A stretch of DNA of 64,000 nucleotides, taken from Bugulina stolonifera. Lineage: Eukaryota; Bryozoa; Gymnolaemata; Cheilostomatida; Bugulidae. The stretch is taken from NCBI GenBank assembly GCA_935421135.1, contig OW285196.1:11467001-11531000 (forward strand). The letters run 5' to 3'. Made by a program: the position numbers and the translations under genes. Shown piece by piece: positions 13,262 to 27,100 of the stretch. Numbering within the stretch: the stretch's first letter is position 1; each line of letters begins with the position of its first letter. The notes below the pieces were generated by a model. It was not told the DNA's origin and made no database searches. It saw nothing but the letters and a program-made list of their open reading frames with translations.

Positions 13262-14944
13262 GTTACTATATGATATCATTGACAAAGCTTTTACTCATTG
13301 ATACAATAACTAAATGTAATAACCTGTCTAGAGCAGCAGTAATATTTATATCAGCAGTATCAACGCTGGGGGTGAAAATTTCTTCAATAAAAACAGTCAC
13401 AACATACCCACTTTGGCTATTTGGTAGTTCTAGTCAGATCACATTGTTGGGTAGAGAGAGGGTAAGTCTGTGGAACTTGGCTTTGGGAGGTGGTGTTCAA
13501 TCACTAACACCCATGTTGGACTGTCCAGTGTATTGGATTACACTCCTGTGTCAGCTGATCTATTGCTTTGACAACTTTGCTAAGCTTACTACAGGAGTTG
13601 CATACTCTTCATCACAATCTCAGTCTAGCCCTAGATCAAGAATAAAAGTTCAAATTGTGCTATTACTGTGTGCTCTGTTTAATCCCCGGAGACGATTTCT
13701 GTACCCAGGGCTATAATGTGACGTCAAGCATGACCTCCATATCCTGCTTCAGAGGTCATAATAAATTGGCAGAACACAGTAACAGTTATGAGTGTGCCGA
13801 ATGAAAAATTCTTTATTTAAATTCGTCAAACTTTTGAATTGTTTGTTTTGCATGTTCATGTGAATTACCGAGCATTATTTTTGTATATATATATTATTTG
13901 AATGCACATTGATGATGTTAGATGGTAAGTACAAGTTATTTGTTGCAATAATAATTATAATACTTATTTTCTATACTTAACTCATACTCGCTGTACTCAT
14001 AAATAGATATAACTAATATTATTAATTATAATAATAATTAATAATACTCACACTTAGACGCAGCTACTTTTGCTATGCCCAAACAAGGAGTAACCAAATA
14101 CCATAGTGATAGCTATAGCTAATCTACTCTCTTCTAGTCTCTAAACTAGAGTGATTCTGGATCAAAAACTCACTAGAGTAAAATCAGACCAGTCACAGTG
14201 GCTGTGAATGAGAGAGTCACTGATTGAATGTGATTATTTGTAGTAGGCCTAATACTAACTCATTGTTCAATTTGAATTTGAATTTTTAAATTTATTAGGA
14301 TATTTTAAATTTTATTAAATTTAAAAATTTCTTGATTATTTACTTTTAGTCTAGGCTGACTGGATTCTTAGCAGCCTTCTGAGTTTTGCCGCCTAATGTT
14401 TTGGTGGTTTAGGTTACCATCTGTTACGAATACTTCCTGCGAAATGAAGTCTGGTATATCCTTTGATAGGCCTAAATAGTCACACTTTACTTGAATATTG
14501 GATGTATAGGCTTAATCTTGAAATGAAGGCTAGTTTGCATTTGAGAGTGGTGCTTCATCATTTAACAAACATCGAAAGCTGGTTCCTATGAAATGTTGGG
14601 AGCTCCAGCTCCCTTGGATAAACTATAGGGACTTAGATCATTAAAGAAGAGAGCCACGGCAAGGTTATGTGACCTTACATTTGGCAATTGCGCTACCATA
14701 GAAGCTAAAATACTCCATTAGTCATGAATATCTTATTAGGTAACTTTGAGCCACCAGTATAAGTACTGGTAGAAACCATTGAGAGTAAGACAACTATTGA
14801 GTCCTTTAGAGCTCCTTGTGAACCAGTCTTAGCTGATGTTATAACAATACATAGTAATACTACTCGAACATAGAAAACTTACCAATTTTACTTCCCGCTA
14901 TTATTCCCAAGTGAGAAAGCATTGATCTAAAGAGATCCGCATTT

Positions 14945-15118
14945 TTACTAATTTGGGGTGGAGAACGCACTTCACCAATGGCAAAGTTAACTGATGCAGC
15001 ACAGGAGCTTTATAAGGTTGGATGCCCTTCCTAACACCACCAATGACCCTTATGGGAATCGAACCTGGTATTCCCACATGGTAGTCCAGAGCCCTTACCA
15101 TTAGGCCATGGCTGCCCC
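14945..15118 (-). mobile_element. tRNA-derived SINE, minus strand
   Basis: Read on the minus strand from 15118, an A-box-like TGGCCTAATGGTAAGG and a B-box GGTTCGATTCCC are about 40 bp apart. A tail carries GGTGGTGTTAGGAAG (15041-15027). The same 15-base tail occurs in the element at 61850-61999, so this is a family. The insertion lies 78 bp upstream of the GRAF-like start codon. Confidence 0.75.
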
Positions 15119-15195
15119 CTAATACTACTCGAACTTATTTCTGCATATTTCTAATAGGTTTGACTCTTGCTGAATAACACTTCCACAATACTACA

Positions 15196-18100
15196 ATGGT
15201 GCTGCACGCTCTTGAGTTCAGTGACTGTCTCTTGGATAGTCCGCATTTCCGTGAGCGTCTGAATGCTCACGAAAAGGAGTTGGACAACACCAGTAAAGTC
15301 ATCAAGAAAATTATTCAAGAGGGAAAAGATCTAATAAATGCTGCCAAGAGTAAGTTTGGGTAGAATCTGTAAACCTAAGTCTAAGCAAGTAGACATCTTC
15401 AGATTTGTTTCTCTTCAAAGGTCAGATTAATAAGTCAATGAGCTGATCTTGGAGCATATAGGCCTACGTGTAGGCTGTGTAATATTAGTCATGCCTCATT
15501 TTTATCGCATGTTACAACATTTTCAAAAGTTTCTTTCAGAAATATGTTTCATTTGCTGAGAGTTCGGAATGTTGTACAGTTTCTCAAGCTCCATATGCAG
15601 GCCTACAGCCTTTGCCAGGAAGTAACTGTAATATTAAACCAAGAAATTAACTTAGAAGCATTTGAAAAGGTTAGCGGATTAGCCGTTAGTGATTGATTAG
15701 GTCTGCACTGAATTGTTATGCGTTAGTGTTTGTAGACTGCCTCAATTGATTGGTCAGTGTTCTTTCTAATAGCAAAAATTGACAAAAAATGTCAACATTT
15801 CACCTTTTTATTTGTTGATAAATATACGTAAATGTTTAATGTTGGCCATTTCTTGTCTGAAAGTTTTGTTTCAAAAGCCGTTTGGTGACAGCTAACATAG
15901 GCCAACCCCAAGTACCTGTCTACTGCATAGAGGAAGTGATCTAGTAGGCACTTGGCTTAGCGTATTATCATTTCAGAAGGCTCCAGGTCGAGTGGACTTT
16001 GTTTGGTAGGCTTGCTCACAGTAACCTCGATTTAGTAAACCATCCTGTGTTGAGTTGAATTGCAAATCTGCTGGTATCATTCCTATTAACCTGTAGTGGT
16101 ATTACACTACATCAACCATACTGTCACACTACTGTTCTGTGTGTAGGGTTATATTTATTTACATAACAATAAAATCAGGTTAACATTGCAAGTGCTCACT
16201 ATAAATGAAGTAAATTATTTCTCTATTAGTAATTTAGCAACTACCTGCTAGTTATGTGGTGAAACTAGCTTGCTCATGATCATGTGTATTGTAAAACAAG
16301 TAATGTTAGATTTAAAAACATTGTTCAAGTCCAGGTAGAGACCAGAAGGTTAATTAAATTAGTATAATTACCTTAATCTATATCTGTCTAACAAGGTAGT
16401 AACCCTGTGTTATATATTAGGTTCATTTACTACTTACTAGCCATATATGTAATGCATCTATAACAGCTGCCTTCGCATTCTAGAGTTACTGTTTCTGAAC
16501 ACCATAGAGTTACTCATCAGTGGTATTAAAGTATACTTTGGCATTGCAATACGCAGACATACTAACCAGCTACCTAGATAAATAGTTATAAGGTTTTTAT
16601 AGCAGAAAAGTTCAAGAAAGTGAAAACTATAATGATGTTATATAACATATGTTATTGCTAGTTATACTTGTGAATCTTTGGATGTAACCATGTAATGTAA
16701 GAGAGATCAAATATTAGTAGTCCTATTACTGCTAACTATTTCAACCCATCTATATAAGCTTGCTTGTATTCTTGCTACATTATGCATACATACTGAGATA
16801 GACCTATATGGAAAACTGTATGCTTACTTGAGGTTTTTGGCCACTTCATTTTAAACCTGGTACAGGCTTAATCAAATAGTAAATAGTGGCTAACCAGTCA
16901 TTTCAGAGATTGATCCAAGCTTAACACCCCCACAATATTATGAATAAGTATTAATTTAAATTCCTTTCACTTTATTACTCATTAGGATTAAACTATTTAT
17001 GGTGACCAGCTCTTTGTGGTTGTATAATATAGACATACTATACAAAGGGAGGTAATGTCAGAATGCTGGTATTATGGTGGGTACCCTATACATATGACTA
17101 GCTAGTAGTACTATCGTAGGACTGGATAGATTCCCCAAGTTCTGAATCTGTTGGTAAAGCTTCATGCTCTGTTTAATTTTATGGAGGTAGAAATGATGCT
17201 AACCTACATAGGCATCAGTAGGAGAGGGGCATTGCTGTTCTTACTGCCATACAAAAGTGTATATAGGGTTGTTGCTAAATACTAAGCTATGGGGCTCTCA
17301 ATATTAAATCAGTGATTTATCAATATCTCGCTGGCTACTTGTCATGGGTTTCTTAGAAATATTTTATGTTCCAGCAAATTGCAATCGTTTTTGCATTACT
17401 ACTATTGGGCAAATCTTCAAGTATGTTTCAGTGTCAGAAGGAGATGACTCTGCCTCTGTCCACTCCTACTGAAGGAGATGACCATACGTCCACTCCTACT
17501 GATCTGAATAGTCTCTTATCTGTATTCTAGGACCCGTATAGTTGTCTCTTTTTATTTCATGCAGCCTTGGCTATTTTCGTTTGACCACAACTTTTCAAAT
17601 TTGAAACTTGTTTATGCCAAAATTACACCTGCCCCATGGTTTTCTCTGCCAGGAAGTAACTTGGACCTGCGTGTTGATGACTATGAAGTGTACACGCCTT
17701 TTCTAACTACCTACATGTAGCAAATGACTGACATTAGTGAGTTTCAACTACCTGGTAGTGTAGCATGAATAGGTCATTGAGTTAACCTAATCAAATACTT
17801 TCTTGAAAGAGTTAGCTAAATAGTGGCATTTGTTTCGAATTTGCCTTCCATCATACAGCTCATATTGCTAAATGGAATTTATCTGTCAGAGAAGCCTCCT
17901 TTACACAGTATCTCGTATATGAATTAATTCCCCTAATTTCATTCAACATTTGTGAGGAATTGGGCCTTGTTCTGAATAGGGATCAGATCTCTCTGGGGGT
18001 GTAAGATTTGAGTAATGCGCAATGTTGTTCTAGACTAGAGCTATGTGGTATGGTTCATTGAACTAATAATGTTATATAACGTATCAGACATTGCAATCAT

Positions 18101-21100
18101 TTTTCCATACCCTATTAGCTGTATATTAGTATGTAATCTTTGAGTAGTAATACCTCTTATAACGCAGCCTATGTATGCATGTAGACAGTAGGGCATATCA
18201 CTTTACTGGTTAGCCACTTGGGCACAACTAACATTAGGCCTACTTGAATTATAGTAATAGCTAGTTCAACTGGGTGACTCACTAGAAGGTTGGTTTGACT
18301 GCAGATGTGTGTATTTTGAATAACAATGTAATTAATTATTTATTATTTCCAGTATGTGGTCTTGATGACATTGTAAAAACAAATAGTGTTATGAATGAAG
18401 TACAATTACACCTAAAATAGTAGTACAGAAGCAACCTCTGGATATCTTGAAAAAAAATAGCCGTTCTAGCAATCGAAGTGGGGCCACATAAAAAGACATG
18501 TATCTAGATCAGAATTTTGTGCTGATTTCAAATATGACATTTCTACACCTCCTAAGGTGCCAGTTCTAGGTATAATAGCAAGTTTTAGTACTATTGTACA
18601 GATTCTATCGATTTCGAAAATTGTCATGTATAACCAAGACACCGCTATCACACACTTCTAATGTGTTTGAGAAACTCTGTTTAAATTACATAAAATGTAA
18701 CATTCAACAAAGGAACACATTTTAAAATAGCATAAAGTTAGGAACAGTTTGAAAAATATCTGTTAATATCCGCTACTGAACTTTTGAGATTCCTATGAAC
18801 ATACAAGTCATAGATTTCTACACTGTTATCCTACACCTCTCTATGTACATTTCCTACTTGTTAACATCCTACACCAATAGGCTAGGCATGAAGAGTTGTG
18901 AGCAGCAACAATAATAATCCAGTTAATGAAAATATTATACAAATTAAAGTGACCTCGGAGACTAAGAGGCCTTTTAGAAGTTGATAAAAACCCTCAAATA
19001 GTAAATACCGCCATCAGAATTGCTTTCAAAACTTGGTAGAAATGCATTACTTCTGGTTGCATTACTAGATACGCATGCAGGTACAGAACATGTTGCATCA
19101 AGGATCTGAGGATGCAGCCTAGGAATCCAGTGGCCAATTAGGTGCTGCTTGGATTAGTCGGCAATGTGGTAGTTCACCTTAGAACCGCACCTCCACCTCT
19201 GAGAAACTGATTGGTAAATCAATTGATAATGTACATGTACATGTATTAATTCCTAGCGTACAATTTCATGAGTTTATGTTTCTTGTAGTGACCAGTGAAC
19301 GCTTGCAATTGCCATAGGGGAGTATTTGTTGTTAAATCAGTTATAAGCATTCATCTGCATATTTAGGATATATAGATGTAAGCCGAGGTGCATATATATG
19401 AGGGCCTACGTGTATATCTACTAGGAGGTTAAGAAGTATTAAATCATAATTTTTTGAAATTATAGGCCTATAATACATGTCCCTATTAATAGTACTGAAT
19501 ATGCATAATATAGGCACTGTAGTTGGGACCCACGGATGTTAGTAGCCTGAAGACTGGGTTTAGTTGGCTTGTACATGTGAATGTTATACAAGCAGTCGGT
19601 GTGTTGTAATGCCCAATTATTATCCTTTACAGTTTTTTATGTTACTTGGTGTCACTATAATTTTGGTTTCAATTATGTGGAAAGCTAGAGGCTGTCACAC
19701 AAATGTGTTTTTGTGAAAAATGCTTTGTAAGTTATTCAATCAAAAAACACCTTGCCTCTTCCTAATATCTGGCATCATCATGGTCTACCATGCTGACTCT
19801 GAGGCTCCCCTTTGGCATTTTTCTCTTCTTGATCCCCATGAGTTTTATCCAATACCCCATCTACGTTTCCTAGATACAACTACATATTGTAAGTAGGCCC
19901 CCTACATGTAGTAACAGCCCAGTGTACAGAGATTACTTATTTTAACTGCTAGTGTTTGTAAGGAACTTCCTAAGTGGGCATGGTTATGGTTTTGTCTGAT
20001 CTTTTTATATAAATTAGCAAATAATGCTTGCCTATGGTGACACAGGACTTTCAGCATGCACACTTTCTGATGGACTTGGTGATTTTATGATTTCGTTTGG
20101 TTTATTAAATCTATTGACAATTTGATCACACTTTAAATATAGAGCAATAACCACATATTATACTTATGTAGCATGAATATGTAACTCACTTAACAATAGT
20201 TTGCAATTTAACATCAAAATGTAACATTATTATGTAGTTTATTTCATCTATTAGTTATGTTCAGTACTAAAAGCAGGAAATAAATAAATTACACTACTTA
20301 TGAATATACATGGCTAATTTGAGAGCCAACGACTTTTTGGTCTACTTCCCTGTTTACATTGCATGTAGCATGATTCATTGAATATTGCTCTCTAATACTG
20401 CAAGTAGCCTATGTTATATAGTAGAAGGATGTACATGTATGTATGGGTATATTATCTACTGTACATGTGTATAGATATAGGTGTATTACATGCACCAAAA
20501 TACCTAGAGTAATGAAGTATTGATGACTTTTAGTTGCTAGAGCCAGTTTTTTCATCAATTTTGAAGAATACTAGTTAGGAAAATTGACACAAGTTCTCCC
20601 TGAGTGAATGTTGAGACCAATTTTCTATATGCAGCACATCAGAACACATTCACACCTATTCCCCACTTTTGGGGGTTAATATGGTGAAGAGAATAACTGG
20701 TTTGTCTTTGATATTTTCACAGCAGTAAAACAAACAATTATCCATTGTTGTAGCTGTTGTATTACCTTAGTCTAACACATTATAAACCTCCCACAACTCA
20801 ATTCATATAGCCATTAGGGCATTATAGCAGTAGCAATCCTAATCAACAATATTATAACTACATGTATCTAGTATTACTAATTATGTCTAGTAATACTAGT
20901 AACTGCTATTTGGCCATGTGCAGCTGTTGTTATTGTGGTTACTATAGAAATCCGCAGGCACAACCACTTCTAATTGGACAGTGTTTGCCGTTACGCATGA
21001 GCACTAACACTAAAGCAATCTTTTCCGGCTTATCAATGGCGATCTAACAAATGTTTGTTATTTTTACTTGCACGATAAATCAATTGACCACAACAACTAT

Positions 21101-24100
21101 ACTGGCACTATGTGAGGTGTAGAAATTTGCATATCAAAATATTTATGTATAATTAAGAGTTTCATGCAAAAAATACCTGGCCCCACCTCAATTGCTAGAA
21201 ATCTTTATAAAAAGGGAGGTTGCTTCTGTACTATAGGTGAATCTCAGGAATGTGTAGTAAGAGTAACCCTAGGATATGTCTGCCTTGAACTAGTCTGCTT
21301 ACAATACCTGCTAGTAGAACTAGTAGTGGTGCAGGTGCTTCCAGAGGTAATAGTTACAGGGATCTGTAATTTTGACTGGTCGTTACTTTGAATCCCTGTT
21401 GGGGTTGTGAGCTCAGATGATGTCCTGTTGTATGTGAGCCACTATTTTTATACCATGCAGTTTGTAGAAATGCTCTCTTTTACAAACAACTTTACTTTTT
21501 TGAACTCAAATTTTAATTCCCTCCCAAATTGACACTTCATCAAATTCATCACTCGCCAAATTTCGCAGTTTGTAAAAACCTGTACATTTTGGCCAAAACT
21601 GACACTTTAATAGTAGTCGGTAGGCTATTGATGATCTATGTTGTTCTGCTAGTACTATTATGTAGTTTTCTGTTTTTCGACCGGAGTACTGGAACAATTC
21701 ATAGGCCTACTGTGTGTAGTAGGTGTGTGTGTGTAGGCTATATTATATTTATTCATCCTATTTTAGTTCAAACTATTTTGCATCATGAAACATGACAGTA
21801 GCAAGACATCTCTTCCCATTGATTACATAATACATGGCGTGACAGTAAAATTGGTGAATTCTTACACTGAATTTGGTCCTGAAAAGCGTTGCAGATGATG
21901 CCTATGGCTTATATAATATACTGTGTTGTGATACAAGAGTATGCTATTGTTTTACTATTTGTACTGTTTCCAGCATACGCAAAGGCCCAGCGTAGTTTCG
22001 CTCAAACTTTGATGGACTTCAAGTTCGAGACGATAGGATCTCAACAAACAGATGAGGAAATTGTTATAAGTAAGTAATCGTAGTTAGAAGTTGTCTACTC
22101 TTGAACTCACGAGCTTAATTGCTTAGTATATCTACATAGAGCTATTGCTTCTACATTGGTTTTGATTTTGGAGAGATGTTGGTACATTTGTAGCCTATTA
22201 GTAGTGGTACTAGGACTAACAATAGCCTTAGGCCTACGTGGTTAGCCATATCAGTAGCTGCAGTATGTGGTAAAGGTATGTTTCCTGTATAATGTGGTTT
22301 CTACTGTGAAACCCCAGGCAGAGGTACATGTGCTATACTGATAGAATGCACACAAGGCCCCTAGTCAGGCTGTGGAAGTACCTGTATGATAGTCATGTAA
22401 ACAGGCGCCCATAGCAGTTCAATGTTCCTAAATAGTTCCTCCATTGGCAACACTGGGAAGGTGGGAGTAACCCTACCCTGTACCAATAGTTTACTCTGCT
22501 GTTTAATGCATCTGTTAATAGAGCAGTTGTACTAAATGAGGGTCACTGATCGATGCAGTAAAATTTCTAGAGTTGCCATTTGAGCTGTACTGTTAGTTAT
22601 GTGAACTGGCACTTCATATGCTGCCTAGTGTTGCATAGGTGGAAAGGAAATGGCAATTAGGGACTTTATAGTAGGCCTATGCCATAAAACTTTTGTACAA
22701 TATAGTGCTATCTCAGTATTATTATCAAGCATCTTAGTTCTTCTATAACCTACACTTCTCCTTTATCCTGAAGAAAAGTTATTGCACTTCATTATATGCC
22801 TATGCATTCACACAGCTCCATGCCTACTTTAGGAGATTTTCTAGCCTTATGCCTGGTTGATTGTTATATGTTCCTTTGGTTCTTCTCTCTGGTTGTACCT
22901 CGAAGGGGTTCAACTGACTGACTAACTGACTGACTGGTTGACTTACTGACTAACCGGCTGGCGGACTGACTGGCCGACAGATTCTGACAGTTATAAAACC
23001 AAACTCTACCCACAATCCAGAAGCGGCAATGTTCTCTTTCCTCTCTCCACCTCTCCTATCTGTAAACATTCACGATGATAACCTGTCTATAATACCAGTA
23101 TGCCATGTAATGCTCCACCATGCTTACCAAGTCTCCCTGATTCCGCAGGAGACTCATTGTTTTTCAATTCAAATTTTGGTACCCCACCCAAAATGGACAC
23201 CATCACCCATATACTGAATATCTCTGATTTAGAACAGCGGAACTTGGCAAGCCTGTGCTCTATATAAGGCAGCCATTTCTTACCCATCTAATGTATTGTC
23301 CACTGGCCTACTGTGTACTATATTTACTCATATGGGGTAAACCCATTGTATTTGGTAATCAGTCATTTTATTTTATGATTATTGTTCGCCATGTCATGTA
23401 ATTAGTCATAAACTAGCACTGATATGGAGATAAACAATACACTGAATCTTGTCCATAACATGATGTTTATTTGCACCCCCTTTCTTGGTCATGACAATAG
23501 ATAGTACATGATTGTGTTGCCATCACTTGAACTGCAAGTCATAGCCCCACATGCACATTTATAACCAAACTGAGTAGTCCAGCTCAAACTGAGTTTGTGA
23601 CATTATTTACATCTTGAGTTATCTATCTTGCTGATTGGCTATATCATGTAGTTTATACTGATAGCTGCGATAGTCATGTTCATGTAAAACAGTGTTGCTG
23701 TTTCCTGAATTTAATTTGTTTACGAATTTTCTATTGTAGAGTTTAATCTACTGTATGATACTTACATAGTTCTTACAAGTGTGTAGTCTGAAGTAAGAGA
23801 CTTTCAACTCTACTGTGCCATTCAGTGAAATAGTTGTTTAGGAATCATGACAGCTAGTTAGTCATCTGTGGACAAAGATTTTTTACATAATTTGGGTATT
23901 ACGTAGATGATACATAAACCCTTTCCTGGAAGTTTGGAGGCAGAAATTGTTTGCACACCTTACTATCGTCACCTTCACAGACTCAGTTGAAAATACTGAC
24001 TTGTGGTTGTCTTCTCAACATATTTTTATATAAAATGGTTTTGGAAAAGGAAGACAACTCTTAAATCATAAACACATTTTGTTGTGGAAATTGTTCACGA

Positions 24101-27100
24101 GAAAACAGCTTGTGGAAAGTACAACCGCTTCAGATGGTAGATGTTGTCTGGTTCTGGGGTAAATAATTATGGGTCGTCTGCGTCCTACCTCGGTACTGTT
24201 GTTCTCTTCCAGGTAAATCTCTAAGGAACTTTGGAGATCTCATAACAAATATAGAGGAGGCCAGGGACACGATGGTGAGTGGATACAACTCCTATGGTCT
24301 ATATATCATGCATTATTATTCTCAGACTAACTGTTGTATTCTGTTGGTACATTTGATTATCACAGTGGCCTGTGCAGACAAATCACAAAAATAATTGTAG
24401 TACTGTAATGTCTGTAGGCTTACTAGTACAATATTAAAATGTACATAATAAAAAATTAGTTTCTACTTCCTGGTTTGCAGCATGTTACTAATTATAGCCG
24501 TGGTGGTTTAGTGGTTACCTATTGAATAATTGCATGATGTCACCGAACTTGACCTCTGCCCTGCAGTGTAAATAAACAAATCATGTGTTGTTGTTTAGTC
24601 TATAAAATTATGCTGTCCAGCTGCCAGTAGTTTTTTATTGACTAGAATGGTAAGATTTGTATAAGAGATGATGGGATTTGATAGTCTATCTACATAATAT
24701 AGTAGGCCTACATGGTAAGCCTATAATATAGATCTAATATGTGTATAATTAGGTTAGAACTGTGGTACGTTATACACTAGTACTAGCTAATCGCTAATCT
24801 TGCTATACTGGTTTACAGATGGAGAGGGTGAAGGAGACATTTGTTGATAAACTGGAAGAATTCAGAAAGAATCACATAGTATCTGCCAAGGTGGGTTATC
24901 TGGTTGTAGGTGGACACAACTCCCATATTCATTCCCACTGATAGTTTGCCATGTAAATACAATCATGTACTTATGCATTGTGTGTTGAGTTGTTGACTAA
25001 GTGTAGGTGATGCAATCTATAACTTACATTGTGTTATACAGATGTACAATTTCATACATGGATGTCATTTGAGATGATTCCTTCATTCATTATTTTAGTT
25101 TATGTATGGAATCGTATGTTACTAATTGAATCTGTCCATGAAAAGGTTGTTGCTGCCAAATAATTATATGCCAGAGAATGTAATGTTCTGTAGTTCCACT
25201 ATTAGTAGGGATGTGGGGGCAATATAATGTAGTCATTATAGTTAGTACGTGCCCATATACTAGTGGTGAGAATGGCCAGGTAGAGGAAATCCTAATTCTA
25301 TGGGTGTGCTCATTGAGAGTATGATATTATGCCTCCAGGAGCAAGATAGTTTCAGTTTTGAAGAAGTTATTGATATGGGAGAAGGGGGTGCTTTGTAAAC
25401 ATAGCACCCCCTTCTCTGTCAACATAGCACTCATTGATATTCACATCTTTTTGAAATGGGGAGGAAACACGAATATCAGGAAATATCAGGTGTGTATGTG
25501 CATGTAGTATGTATTTGTTATATAATGTGTTTTCTTGATGGAATAGGATGAGAGAAAGAGATTTGAGAAGACAACCAAGCAGTATTGTACAGCCCTGGAG
25601 AAACATCTGGCTCTGAAGCCAGGGAAGTCGGCGGAGGGACAGATCCAAGAGGTCTGTGAAACATTAGTAGGACTATTATATTTTGAAGTTGCCTTCTCAT
25701 GTACTATGTATTGGAAGGGCACTTGCTATAGAGTGTGGGCCTTGTATGCCTTGTACAGCATGGGTAGGAAGGGCACCTGCCATATAGTGTATATTATACA
25801 TGTATATAGGAAGGGCACCTGCTCTTGTAGGTATTTATATTAGGGAATGGTCATGTGAACACTGGTGATTGTGAAGTTGTAGGAAAAGGGTCGCTGGTGG
25901 GGGGGGGGGGGGAGAGCGTGCTATGTGATGGTTCACTTTGGTCCACAGATTACTCATAGGTATACAAGTCGCAGCCAATGAGAAGCTAAAGCTCATTACA
26001 CAATCTGGACCCTTATAATCGTACTATATGTAGAGAGAGCTATTATATGCATGTTGGCTCCAGGCAAAGTATGCCTACATGTTCTCAAAAATTCCCCTCA
26101 ACTCTGACCTCTATTTTCTTCAGTCTGACTCCACCATTGAATCAGAACGAGGTCAGTTTCATAAAGAGGCTATGGCATATGTTATGAAGCTACAGGAAGT
26201 TCAAGAAAGAAAGAAGTTTGAATTTGTTGAAATTGTAAGTAAATTGGTGACATTTATATGATTTAAGTCTTTATTCAGATATCCATGCAATACCTGTAAT
26301 ACATGTTTAGGAACTTTTGATTGTAATGTGAAGTTGTCTTCTCTTTGGTTTTTTTGTTCGACAGCGAACTTGGCAAAAATCGTACTATTGGCATATAGGT
26401 CATTCTTCTTTGACACTATCACCATCTATAAGCTTGATGCCGATGTAATATCAGAATACTGCGTTATAGCTCTATAAATTGTGATTGGTCAACTGTGAAT
26501 CATTACTATACACTACTATTTACCAGTCTCACCATCTCTATCTACAGCATTATCTACGAGTTTGTTATATGTAACCAATCACAGCTACTCTCAAATCTCC
26601 AGCAGGAGACTTCTTGTAATTCACCAAGAAATATGTCAACTCCTTTCAGCGTTTTCTGTATTTGTCTAGTTGAACCCTTTATTTATTCACAGTCATCTCA
26701 TTGTTCCTAATAAACTTTTACCCACTATTAGGGTTGATCGCGTATCTTAGTATAGAGTGAGATATAAATTGTGGGGTTTATGTATAAGTTTTACTGCAGC
26801 TAGATGTTTTCTACCAGGGTATCGAGTGCTCAGTAGTAACTACTATCATGTCAAGTACCTCTCCAGGTACTCCGTGTCAATAGGTAACGCTGCTATTGTT
26901 AGCTGTGTAGTTTATAAACGGATTCGCTAAAAATCAATTCATGCTCACAACTGCCTCTAGGGGGAATAGATGTTAAATATTCGTATTATTTAATCAATAT
27001 ATATTATTCTACTTGCCAATACTATGTTTTATGTTATTACAAAGTAGGTCCATAACTCTATTACGTTTATGTTGACCAATCGGAGGGCAGATTGTATGCT

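Larger units (their letters stand above)
13092..15195. other. RBX1-GRAF intergenic stretch
   Basis: It holds the RBX1 3' UTR with a polyadenylation signal (AATAAA, 13256-13261), an inverted pair at 13111-13127/13138-13152, and AT-rich palindromic sequence near 14270-14335. There is a SINE near its right end and the GRAF 5' UTR. A 148-codon frame at 13270-13716 has hydrophobic composition but no recognisable domain and begins at the RBX1 cleavage region, so it is not called as a gene. Confidence 0.6.

Noticed and set aside
13270..13716. 148-codon ORF downstream of RBX1
   Set aside because: No domain or family is recognisable, it starts in the RBX1 cleavage region, and composition looks non-coding. 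An intergenic chance frame is more likely.
14901..15118. tRNA gene on the minus strand
   Set aside because: A and B boxes are present, but the arms do not fold as a tRNA and a SINE tail follows. It is an interspersed element.
24497..24565. Possible SINE head (GTGGTTTAGTGGTTA) in GRAF intron 3
   Set aside because: Only an A-box-like word is present. No B-box or shared tail was found nearby.
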